Positions 25,770-38,114 of a DNA stretch of 64,000 nt are shown here, piece after piece (position 1 is the stretch's first letter; each line of letters opens with the position of its first letter). The position numbers were made by a program, and so were the translations under genes. Source of the stretch: Acanthosepion esculentum (Eukaryota > Mollusca > Cephalopoda > Sepiida > Sepiidae). The stretch is from contig OZ038509.1 of assembly GCA_964036315.1 (NCBI GenBank), forward strand, positions 28,970,968 through 29,034,967, read 5' to 3'. The notes beneath the pieces were generated by a model. It searched no databases. It had not been told where the DNA came from and worked only from the letters and a program-made list of their open reading frames with translations.

Positions 25770-28700
25770 ACAGTTTACACAAAGTTTTATTGCAAATATT
25801 AAGTTTTACAAACTTTTGAAAAATATTGAAATTTCAATGCAAAAGTAACCATTTCAAGCTAGTTTTTCAACGTTAAACACGGTAATTTCAAATTTGAATA
25901 TGCTGTTTGAAATCATTAGAAAACCAATAAAATTATTGAAAATCGATATGGTATCGATCAGAAAATATTGTTTCTGACAATTTCCAACAGTTTATACAAA
26001 ATTTTATTGCAAATATTAAGTTTTACAAACTTTTGAAAAATATTGAAATTACAATGCAAAAGCAAGCAATTCAAGCTACTTTTCATCGTTAAACACGGTA
26101 ATTTCAAATTTGAATATGCTGTTTGAAATCATTAGAAAACCAATAAAATTATTGAAAGTCGATATGGTATCGATCAGAAAATATTGTTTTTGACAATTTC
26201 CAACAGTTTACACAAAGTTTTATTGCAAATATTAAGTTTTACAAACTTTTGAAAAATATTGAAATTTCAATGCAAAAGTAAGCATTTCAAGCTAGTTTTT
26301 CAACGTTAAACACGGTAATTTCAAATTTGAATATGCTGATTGAAATCATTAGAAAACCAATAAAATTATTGAAAATCGATATGGTATCGATCAGAAAATA
26401 TTGTTCTTGACTATATCCAACAGTTTATACAAAGTTTTATTGCAAATATTATGTTTTACAAACTTTTGAAAAATATTGAAATTTCAATGCAAAAGCAAGC
26501 AATTCAAGCTACTTTTCAACGTTAAACATGGTAATTTCAAATGTGAATATGCAGTTTGAAATCATTAGAAAACCAATAAAATTATTGAAAATCGATATGG
26601 TATCGATCAGAAAATATTGTTTTTGACAATTTCCAACAGTTTACACAAAGTTTTATTGCAAATATTAAGTTTTACAAACTTTTGAAAAATATTGAATTTT
26701 CAATGCAAAAGTAAGCATTTCAAGCTTGTTTTTCAACGTTAAACACGGTAGTTTAAAATTTGAATATGCTGTTTGAAATCATTAGAAAACCAATAAAATT
26801 ATTGAAAATCGATATGGTATCGATCAGAAAATATTGTTTTTGACAATTTCCAACAGTTTTCGCAAAGTTTTATTGCAAATATTAAGTTTTACAAACTTTT
26901 GAAAATATTGAATTTTCAATGCAAAGTAAGCATTTCAAGCTAGTTTTTCAACGTTAAACACGGTAATTTCAAATTTGAATATGCTGTTTGAAATCATTAG
27001 AAAACCAATAAAATTATTGAAAATCGATATGGTATCGATCAGAAAATATTGTTTTTGACAATTTCCAACAGTTTACACAAAGTTTTATTGCAAATATTAA
27101 GTTTTACAAACTTTTGAAAAATATTGAAATTTCAAGGCAAAAGTAAGCATTTCAAGCTAGTTTTTCAACGTTAAACACGGTAATTTCAAATTTGAATATG
27201 CTGTTTGAAATCATTAGAAAACCAATAAAATTATTGAAAATCGATATGGTATCGATCAGAAAATATTGTTCTTGACTATATCCAACAGTTTATACAAAGT
27301 TTTATTGCAAATATTATGTTTTACAAACTTTTGAAAAATATTGAAATTTCAATGCAAAAGCAAGCAATTCAAGCTACTTTTCAACGTTAAACATGGTAAT
27401 TTCAAATGTGAATATGCAGTTTGAAATCATTAGAAAACCAATAAAATTATTGAAAATCGATATGGTATCGATCAGAAAATATTGTTTTTGACAATTTCCA
27501 ACAGTTTACACAAAGTTTTATTGCAAATATTAAGTTTTACAAACTTTTGAAAAATATTGAATTTTCAATGCAAAAGTAAGCATTTCAAGCTAGTTTTTCA
27601 ACGTTAAACACGGTAGTTTAAAATTTGAATATGCTGTTTGAAATCATTAGAAAACCAATAAAATTATTGAAAATCGATATGGTATCGATCAGAAAATATT
27701 GTTTTTGACAATTTCCAACAGTTTTCGCAAAGTTTTATTGCAAATATTAAGTTTTACAAACTTTTGAAAATATTGAATTTTCAATGCAAAAGTAAGCATT
27801 TCAAGCTAGTTTTTCAACGTTAAACACGGTAATTTCAAATTTGAATATGCTGTTTGAAATCATTAGAAAACCAATAAAATTATTGAAAATCGATATGGTA
27901 TCGATCAGAAAATATTGTTTTTGACAATTTCCAACAGTTTATACAAATTTTTATTGCAAATATTAAGTATTACAAAGTTTTGAAAAATATTGAAATTTCA
28001 ATGCAAAAGTAAGCATTTCAAGCTAGTTTTTCAACGTTAAACACGGTAATTTCAAATTTGAATATGCTGTTTGAAATCATTAGAAAACCAATAAAATTAT
28101 TGAAAATCGATATGGTATCGATCAGAAAATATTGTTTTTGACAATTTCCAACAGTTTACACAAAGTTTTATTGCAAATATTAAGTTTTACAAACTTTTGA
28201 AAAATATAGAAATTTCAATGCAAAAGTAAGCATTTCAAGCTAGTTTTTCAACGTTAAACACGGTAATTTCAAATTTGAATATGCTGTTTGAAATCATTAG
28301 AAAACCAATAAAATTATTGATAATCGATATGGTATCGATCAGAAAATATTGTTTTTGACTATTTCCAACAGTTTACACAAAGTTTTATTGCAAATATTAA
28401 GTTTTACAAACTTTTGAAAAATATTGAATTTTCAATGCAAAAGTAAGCATTTCAAGTTAGTTTTTCAACGTTAAACACGGTAATTTCAAATTTGAATATG
28501 CTGTTTGAAATCATTAGAAAACCAATATAATTATTGAAAATCGATATGGTATCGATCAGAAAATATTGTTTTTGACAATTTCCAACAGTTTACACGAAGT
28601 TTTATTGCAAATATTAAGTTTTACAAACTTTTGAAAAATATTGAAATTTCAATGCAAAAGTAAGCATTTCAAGCTAGTTTTTCAACGTTAAACACGGTAA

Positions 28701-30534
28701 TTTCAAATTTGAATATGCTGTTTGAAATCATTAGAAAACCAATAAAATTATTGAAAATCGATATGGTATCGATCAGAAAATATTGTTTTTGACAATTTCC
28801 AACAGTTTACACAAAGTTTTATTGCAAATATTAAGTTTTACAAACTTTTGAAAAATATTGAAATTTCAATGCAAAAGGAAGCAATTCAAGCTACTTTTCA
28901 ACGTTAAACACGGTAATTTCAAATGTGAATATGCAGTTTGAAATCATTAGAAAACCAATAAAATTATTGAAAATCGATATGGTATCGATCAGAAAATATT
29001 GTTTTTGACAATTTCCAACAGTTTACACAAAGTTTTATTGCAAATATTAAGTTTTACAAACTTTTGAAAAATATTGAAATTTCAATGCAAAAGTAAGCAT
29101 TTCAAGCTAGTTTTTCAACGTTAAACACGGTAATTTCAAATTTGAATATGCTGTTTGAAATCATTAGAAAACCAATATAATTATTGAAAATCGATATGGT
29201 ATCGATCAGAAAATATTGTTTTTGACAATTTCCAACAGTTTACACGAAGTTTTATTGCAAATATTAAGTTTTACAAAGTTTTGAAAAATATTGAAATTTC
29301 AATGCAAAAGTAAGCATTTCAAGCTAGTTTTTCAACGTTAAACACGGTAATTTCAAATTTGAATATGCTGTTTGAAATCATTAGAAAAACAATGAAATTA
29401 TTGAAAATCGATATGGTATCGATCAGAAAATATTGTTTTTGACTATTTCCAACAGTTTATAAAAAGTTTTATTGCAAATATTAAGTTTTACAAACTTTTG
29501 AAAAATATTGAAATTTCAATGCAAAAGCAAGCAATTCAAGCTACTTTTCAACGTTAAACACGGTAATTTCAAATGTGAATATGCAGTTTGAAATCATTAG
29601 AAAACCAATAAAATTATTGAAAATCGATATGGTATCGATCAGAAAATATTGTTTTTGACAATTTCCAACAGTTTACACGAAGTTTTATTGCAAATATTAA
29701 GTTTTACAAAGTTTTGAAAAATATTGAAATTTCAATGCAAAAGTAAGCATTTCAAGCTAGTTTTTCAACGTTAAACACGGTAATTTCAAATTTGAATATG
29801 CTGTTTGAAATCATTAGAAAACCAATAAAATTATTGAAAATCGATATGGTATCGATCAGAAAATATTGTTTTTGACAATTTCCAACAGTTTACACAAAGT
29901 TTTATTGCAAATATTAAGTTTTACAAACTTTTGAAAAATATTGAATTTTCAATGCAAAAGTAAGCATTTCAAGCTAGTTTTTCAACGTTAAACACGGTAA
30001 TTTCAAATTTGAATATGCTGTTTGAAATCATTAGAAAAACAATGAAATTATTGAAAATCGATATGGTATCGATCAGAAAATATTGTTTTTGACTATTTCC
30101 AACAGTTTATAAAAAGTTTTATTGCAAATATTAAGTTTTACAAACTTTTGAAAATTATTGAAATTTCAATGCAAAAGCAACCAATTCAAGCTACTTTTCA
30201 ACGTTAAACACGGTAATTTCAAATGTGAATATGCAGTTTGAAATCATTAGAAAACCAATAAAATTATTGAAAATCTATATGGTATCGATCAGAAAATATT
30301 GTTTTTGACAATTTCCAACAGTTTACACGATGTTTTATTGCAAATATTAAGTTTTACAAAGTTTTGAAAAATATTGAAATTTCAATGCAAAAGTAAGCAT
30401 TTCAAGCTAGTTTTTCAACGTTAAACACGGTAATTTCAAATTTGAATATGCTGTTTGAAATCATTAGAAAACCAATAAAATTATTGAAAATCGATATGGT
30501 ATCGATCAGAAAATATTGTTTTTGACAATTTCCA
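25770..30534 (+). repeat. 23-mer unit copy 2, reduced to 22 monomers (4765 bp)
   Basis: Starts 25770 to 29452 mirror 20789 to 24471. After that, G-N-F/D-E of copy 1 is replaced by F-D-E, where E has caaccaattc and gaaaattattg; both copies close with acacgatg (25553 and 30318). Single-base differences seen include ctgattg (about 26338), aagcttg (about 26724), attgttcttg versus attattcttg (copy 1, about 22285), cagtttac versus cagtctac (copy 1, 23173) and caagttag (about 28457). That is under ten over about 4.5 kb by eye. Confidence 0.88.
27718..27933 (+). repeat. Reference type T monomer (ttttcgcaaag, 216 bp)
   Basis: Type T starts acagttttcgcaaag instead of acagtttacacaaag, adding a fifth CpG, and has gaaaatattg in place of gaaaaatattg (one A fewer, 216 bp). 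Its remainder is A-like (gtaagc, ctag, ttgaatatgctg). T copies occur at 867, 14724, 15373, 21872, 22737, 26853, 27718, 34434, 42663, 43311, 44610, 46126, 47642 and repeatedly from 48725 to the end of the array. They are usually preceded by a copy carrying cacggtagtttaaaa or cacggtagtttc, so the pair behaves as a linked dimer. A subvariant with acatttg in place of acttttg occurs at 867, 34434, 42663, 50673, 55000, 56082, 58678 and 62140. Confidence 0.9.
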
Positions 30535-33500
30535 ACAGTTTACACAAAGTTTTATTGCAAATATTAAGTTTTACAAACTTTTGAAAAATATTGAATTTTC
30601 AATGCAAAAGTAAGCATTTCAAGCTAGTTTTTCAACGTTAAACACGGTAATTTCAAATTTGAATATGCTGTTTGAAATCATTAGAAAAACAATGAAATTA
30701 TTGAAAATCGATATGGTATCGATCAGAAAATATTGTTTTTGACTATTTCCAACAGTTTATAAAAAGTTTTATTGCAAATATTAAGTTTTACAAACTTTTG
30801 AAAAATATTGAAATTTCAATGCAAAAGCAAGCAATTCAAGCTACTTTTCAACGTTAAACACGGTAATTTCAAATGTGAATATGCAGTTTGAAATCATTAG
30901 AAAACCAATAAAATTATTGAAAATCGATATGGTATCGATCAGAAAATATTGTTTTTGACAATTTCCAACAGTTTACACAAAGTTTTATTGCAAATATTAA
31001 GTTTTACAAACTTTTGAAAAATATTGAAATTTCAATGCAAAAGTAAGCATTTCAAGCTAGTTTTTCAACGTTAAACACGGTAATTTCAAATTTGAATATA
31101 CTGTTTGAAATCATTAGAAAACCAATAAACTTATTGAAAATCGATATGGTATCGATCAGAAAATATTGTTTTTGACAATTTCCAACAGTTTACACAAAGT
31201 TTTATTGCAAATATTAAGTTTTACAAACTTTTGAAAAATATTGAAATTTCAATGCAAAAGGAAGCAATTCAAGCTACTTTTCAACGTTAAACACGGTAAT
31301 TTCAAATGTGAATATGCAGTTTGAAATCATTAGAAAACCAATAAAATTATTGAAAATCGATATGGTATCGATCAGAAAATATTGTTTTTGACAATTTCCA
31401 ACAGTTTACACGAAGTTTTATTGCAAATATTAAGTTTTACAAAGTTTTGAAAAATATTGAAATTTCAATGCAAAAGTAAGCATTTCAAGCTAGTTTTTCA
31501 ACGTTAAACACGGTAATTTCAAATTTGAATATGCTGTTTGAAATCATTAGAAAACCAATAAAATTATTGAAAATCGATATGGTATCGATCAGAAAATATT
31601 GTTTTTGACAATTTCCAACAGTTTACACAAAGTTTTATTGCAAATATTAAGTTTTACAAACTTTTGAAAAATATTGAATTTTCAATGCAAAAGTAAGCAT
31701 TTCAAGCTAGTTTTTCAACGTTAAACACGGTAATTTCAAATTTGAATATGCTGTTTGAAATCATTAGAAAAACAATGAAATTATTGAAAATCGATATGGT
31801 ATCGATCAGAAAATATTGTTTTTGACTATTTCCAACAGTTTATAAAAAGTTTTATTGCAAATATTAAGTTTTACAAACTTTTGAAAAATATTGAAATTTC
31901 AATGCAAAAGCAAGCAATTCAAGCTACTTTTCAACGTTAAACACGGTAATTTCAAATGTGAATATGCAGTTTGAAATCATTAGAAAACCAATAAAATTAT
32001 TGAAAATCGATATGGTATCGATCAGAAAATATTGTTTTTGACAATTTCCAACAGTTTACACAAAGTTTTATTGCAAATATTAAGTTTTACAAACTTTTGA
32101 AAAATATTGAAATTTCAATGCAAAAGTAAGCATTTCAAGCTAGTTTTTCAACGTTAAACACGGTAATTTCAAATTTGAATATGCTGTTTGAAATCATTAG
32201 AAAACCAATAAAATTATTGAAAATCGATATGGTATCGATCAGAAAATATTGTTTTTGACAATTTCCAACAGTTTACACAAAGTTTTATTGCAAATATTAA
32301 GTTTTACAAACTTTTGAAAAATATTGAAATTTCAATGCAAAAGGAAGCAATTCAAGCTACTTTTCAACGTTAAACACGGTAATTTCAAATGTGAATATGC
32401 AGTTTGAAATCATTAGAAAACCAATAAAATTATTGAAAATCGATATGGTATCGATCAGAAAATATTGTTTTTGACAATTTCCAACAGTTTACACAAAGTT
32501 TTATTGCAAATATTAAGTTTTACAAACTTTTGAAAAATATTGAAATTTCAAAGCAAAAGTAAGCATTTCAAGCTAGTTTTTCAACGTTAAACACGGTAAT
32601 TTCAAATTTGAATATGCTGTTTGAAATCATTAGAAAACCAATAAAATTATTGAAAATCGATATGGTATCGATCAGAAAATATTGTTTTTGACAATTTCCA
32701 ACAGTTTACACAAAGTTTTATTGCAAATATTAAGTTTTACAAACTTTTGAAAAATATTGAAATTTCAATGCAAAAGCAAGCAATTCAAGCTACTTTTCAA
32801 CGTTAAACACGGTAATTTCAAATGTGAATATGCAGTTTGAAATCATTAGAAAACCAATAAAATTATTGAAAATCGATATGGTATCGATCAGAAAATATTG
32901 TTTTTGACAATTTCCAACAGTTTACACAAAGTTTTATTGCAAATATTAAGTTTTACAAACTTTTGAAAAATATTGAAATTTCAATGCAAAAGTAAGCATT
33001 TCAAGCTAGTTTTTCAACGTTAAACACGGTAATTTCAAATTTGAATATGCTGTTTGAAATCATTAGAAAACCAATAAAATTATTGAAAATCGATATGGTA
33101 TCGATCAGAAAATATTGTTTTTGACAATTTCCAACAGTTTACACAAAGTTTTATTGCAAATATTAAGTTTTACAAACTTTTGAAAAATATTGAAATTTCA
33201 ATGCAAAAGCAAGCAATTCAAGCTACTTTTCAACGTTAAACACGGTAATTTCAAATGTGTATATGCAGTTTGAAATCATTAGAAAACCAATAAAATTATT
33301 GAAAATCCATATGGTATCGATCAGAAAATATTGTTTTTGACAATTTCCAACAGTTTACACAAAGTTTTATTGCAAATATTAAGTTTTACAAACTTTTGAA
33401 AAATATTGAAATTTCAATGCAAAAGTAAGCATTTCAAGCTAGTTTTTCAACGTTAAACACGGTAATTTCAAATTTGAATATGCTGTTTGAAATCATTAGA

Positions 33501-34648
33501 AAACCAATAAAATTATTGAAAATCGATATGGTATCGATCAGAAAATATTGTTTTTGACAATTTCCAACAGTTTACACAAAGTTTTATTGCAAATATTAAG
33601 TTTTACAAACTTTTGAAAAATATTGAATTTTCAATGCAAAAGTAAGCATTTCAAGCTAGTTTTTCAACGTTAAACACGGTAATTTCAAATTTTAATATGC
33701 TGTTTGAAATCATTAGAAAAACAATAAAATTATTGAAAATCGATATGGCATCGATCAGAAAATATTGTTTTTGACTATTTCCAACAGTTTACACAAAGTT
33801 TTATTGCAAATATTAAGTTTTACAAACTTTTGAAAAATATTGAATTTTCAATGTAAAAGCAAGCATTTCAAGCTACTTTTCAACGTTAAACACGGTAATT
33901 TCAAATTTTAATATGCAGTTTGAAATTATTAGAAAACCAATAAAATTATGGAAAATCGATATGGTATCGATCAGAAAATATTGTTTTTGACAATTTCCAA
34001 CAGTTTACACAAAGTTTTATTGCAAATATTAAGTTTTACAAACTTTTGAAAAATATTGAATTTTCAATGCAAAAGTAAGCATTTCAAGCTAGTTTTTCAA
34101 CGTTAAACACGATAGTTTCAAATTTGAATATGCTGTTTGAAATCATTAGAAAACCAATAAAATTATTGAAAATCGATATGGTATCGATCAGAAAATATTG
34201 CTTTTGACAATTTCCAACAGTTTACACATAATTTTATTGCAAATATTAAGTTTTACAAACTTTTGAAAAATATTGAATTTTCAATGCAAAAGTAAGCATT
34301 TCAAGCTAGTTTTTCAACGTTAAACACCGTAGTTTCAAATTTGAATATGCTGTTTGAAATCATTAGAAAACCAATAAAATTATTGAAAATCGATATGGTA
34401 TCGATCAGAAAGTATTCTTTTTGACAATTTCCAACAGTTTTCGCAAAGTTTTATTGCAAATATTAAGTTTTACAAACATTTGAAAATATTGAATATTCAA
34501 TGCAAAAGTAATCATTTGAAGTTAGTTTTTCAACGTTAAACACGTAAATTTCAAATTTGAATATGCTGTATAAATCATTAGAAAACCAATAAAATTATTG
34601 AAAATCGATATGGTATCGATCAGAAAATATTGTTTTTGACAATTTCCA
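28802..34648 (+). repeat. 27-mer higher-order unit (5847 bp), copy 1
   Basis: It starts with G-N-F/D-E (28802) and overlaps the end of the 22-mer copy. Markers are caaccaattc (about 30178), acacgatg (about 30325), tatactg with aataaactt (30968), tttcaaagcaaaag (32484) and gtgtatatg with atccatatgg (33134). Five flank-type monomers close it: tttaatatg/ggcatcg (33567), aatgtaaaag with attatgg (33784), attgctttt (34000), acacataattt with aacaccg (34217) and T with gaatattc, aatcatttgaag, cacgtaaat and ctgtataaatc (34434). All recur in the next unit. Confidence 0.92.
32701..32916 (+). repeat. Reference type B monomer (216 bp)
   Basis: Type B differs from A by a linked block confined to the middle of the monomer: gcaagcaattcaag replaces gtaagcatttcaag, ctacttttcaacg replaces ctagtttttcaacg (one T fewer, which explains the 216-bp length), and gtgaatatgcag replaces ttgaatatgctg. 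The gtg change breaks the TTCAAATTTGAA palindrome. The outer thirds are the same as in A. B copies usually sit next to A copies, giving stretches of strict A-B alternation such as 32484-33566. Chimeras with B on the left of the block and A on the right (for example 1732-1947, 43527-43742 and 52187-52402) show that exchange has occurred inside the block. Confidence 0.93.
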
Positions 34649-37600
34649 ACAGTTTACACAAAGTTTTATTGCAAATATTAAGTTTTACAAACTTTTGAAA
34701 AATATTGAAATTTCAATGCAAAAGGAAGCAATTCAAGCTACTTTTCAACGTTAAACACGGTAATTTCAAATGTGAATATGCAGTTTGAAATCATTAGAAA
34801 ACCAATAAAATTATTGAAAATCGATATGGTATCGATCAGAAAATATTGTTTTTGACAATTTCCAACAGTTTACACAAAGTTTTATTGCAAATATTAAGTT
34901 TTACAAACTTTTGAAAAATATTGAAATTTCAATGCAAAAGTAAGCATTTCAAGCTAGTTTTTCAACGTTAAACACGGTAATTTCAAATTTGAATATGCTG
35001 TTTGAAATCATTAGAAAACCAATATAATTATTGAAAATCGATATGGTATCGATCAGAAAATATTGTTTTTGACAATTTCCAACAGTTTACACGAAGTTTT
35101 ATTGCAAATATTAAGTTTTACAAAGTTTTGAAAAATATTGAAATTTCAATGCAAAAGTAAGCATTTCAAGCTAGTTTTTCAACGTTAAACACGGTAATTT
35201 CAAATTTGAATATGCTGTTTGAAATCATTAGAAAAACAATGAAATTATTGAAAATCGATATGGTATCGATCAGAAAATATTGTTTTTGACTATTTCCAAC
35301 AGTTTATAAAAAGTTTTATTGCAAATATTAAGTTTTACAAACTTTTGAAAAATATTGAAATTTCAATGCAAAAGCAAGCAATTCAAGCTACTTTTCAACG
35401 TTAAACACGGTAATTTCAAATGTGAATATGCAGTTTGAAATCATTAGAAAACCAATAAAATTATTGAAAATCGATATGGTATCGATCAGAAAATATTGTT
35501 TTTGACAATTTCCAACAGTTTACACGAAGTTTTATTGCAAATATTAAGTTTTACAAAGTTTTGAAAAATATTGAAATTTCAATGCAAAAGTAAGCATTTC
35601 AAGCTAGTTTTTCAACGTTAAACACGGTAATTTCAAATTTGAATATGCTGTTTGAAATCATTAGAAAACCAATAAAATTATTGAAAATCGATATGGTATC
35701 GATCAGAAAATATTGTTTTTGACAATTTCCAACAGTTTACACAAAGTTTTATTGCAAATATTAAGTTTTACAAACTTTTGAAAAATATTGAATTTTCAAT
35801 GCAAAAGTAAGCATTTCAAGCTAGTTTTTCAACGTTAAACACGGTAATTTCAAATTTGAATATGCTGTTTGAAATCATTAGAAAAACAATGAAATTATTG
35901 AAAATCGATATGGTATCGATCAGAAAATATTGTTTTTGACTATTTCCAACAGTTTATAAAAAGTTTTATTGCAAATATTAAGTTTTACAAACTTTTGAAA
36001 ATTATTGAAATTTCAATGCAAAAGCAACCAATTCAAGCTACTTTTCAACGTTAAACACGGTAATTTCAAATGTGAATATGCAGTTTGAAATCATTAGAAA
36101 ACCAATAAAATTATTGAAAATCGATATGGTATCGATCAGAAAATATTGTTTTTGACAATTTCCAACAGTTTACACGATGTTTTATTGCAAATATTAAGTT
36201 TTACAAAGTTTTGAAAAATATTGAAATTTCAATGCAAAAGTAAGCATTTCAAGCTAGTTTTTCAACGTTAAACACGGTAATTTCAAATTTGAATATGCTG
36301 TTTGAAATCATTAGAAAACCAATAAAATTATTGAAAATCGATATGGTATCGATCAGAAAATATTGTTTTTGACAATTTCCAACAGTTTACACAAAGTTTT
36401 ATTGCAAATATTAAGTTTTACAAACTTTTGAAAAATATTGAATTTTCAATGCAAAAGTAAGCATTTCAAGCTAGTTTTTCAACGTTAAACACGGTAATTT
36501 CAAATTTGAATATGCTGTTTGAAATCATTAGAAAAACAATGAAATTATTGAAAATCGATATGGTATCGATCAGAAAATATTGTTTTTGACTATTTCCAAC
36601 AGTTTATAAAAAGTTTTATTGCAAATATTAAGTTTTACAAACTTTTGAAAAATATTGAAATTTCAATGCAAAAGCAAGCAATTCAAGCTACTTTTCAACG
36701 TTAAACACGGTAATTTCAAATGTGAATATGCAGTTTGAAATCATTAGAAAACCAATAAAATTATTGAAAATCGATATGGTATCGATCAGAAAATATTGTT
36801 TTTGACAATTTCCAACAGTTTACACAAAGTTTTATTGCAAATATTAAGTTTTACAAACTTTTGAAAAATATTGAAATTTCAATGCAAAAGTAAGCATTTC
36901 AAGCTAGTTTTTCAACGTTAAACACGGTAATTTCAAATTTGAATATACTGTTTGAAATCATTAGAAAACCAATAAACTTATTGAAAATCGATATGGTATC
37001 GATCAGAAAATATTGTTTTTGACAATTTCCAACAGTTTACACAAAGTTTTATTGCAAATATTAAGTTTTACAAACTTTTGAAAAATATTGAAATTTCAAT
37101 GCAAAAGGAAGCAATTCAAGCTACTTTTCAACGTTAAACACGGTAATTTCAAATGTGAATATGCAGTTTGAAATCATTAGAAAACCAATAAAATTATTGA
37201 AAATCGATATGGTATCGATCAGAAAATATTGTTTTTGACAATTTCCAACAGTTTACACGAAGTTTTATTGCAAATATTAAGTTTTACAAAGTTTTGAAAA
37301 ATATTGAAATTTCAATGCAAAAGTAAGCATTTCAAGCTAGTTTTTCAACGTTAAACACGGTAATTTCAAATTTGAATATGCTGTTTGAAATCATTAGAAA
37401 ACCAATAAAATTATTGAAAATCGATATGGTATCGATCAGAAAATATTGTTTTTGACAATTTCCAACAGTTTACACAAAGTTTTATTGCAAATATTAAGTT
37501 TTACAAACTTTTGAAAAATATTGAATTTTCAATGCAAAAGTAAGCATTTCAAGCTAGTTTTTCAACGTTAAACACGGTAATTTCAAATTTGAATATGCTG

Positions 37601-37897
37601 TTTGAAATCATTAGAAAAACAATGAAATTATTGAAAATCGATATGGTATCGATCAGAAAATATTGTTTTTGACTATTTCCAACAGTTTATAAAAAGTTTT
37701 ATTGCAAATATTAAGTTTTACAAACTTTTGAAAAATATTGAAATTTCAATGCAAAAGCAAGCAATTCAAGCTACTTTTCAACGTTAAACACGGTAATTTC
37801 AAATGTGAATATGCAGTTTGAAATCATTAGAAAACCAATAAAATTATTGAAAATCGATATGGTATCGATCAGAAAATATTGTTTTTGACAATTTCCA

Positions 37898-38114
37898 ACA
37901 GTTTACACAAAGTTTTATTGCAAATATTAAGTTTTACAAACTTTTGAAAAATATTGAAATTTCAATGCAAAAGTAAGCATTTCAAGCTAGTTTTTCAACG
38001 TTAAACACGGTAATTTCAAATTTGAATATGCTGTTTGAAATCATTAGAAAAACAATGAAATTATTGAAAATCGATATGGTATCGATCAGAAAATATTGTT
38101 TTTGACTATTTCCA
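37898..38114 (+). repeat. Chimeric monomer A-left, D-right
   Basis: This monomer has gaaatttc and gtaagc as in A, but aacaatgaaattattg and a following gactatttcc as in D. It is followed by E (38115). In copy 1 the A at this place (32051) is followed by G. The two-monomer addition (433 bp) was thus produced by an exchange within an A/D monomer pair, with the junction between monomer positions 66 and 155. Confidence 0.82.
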
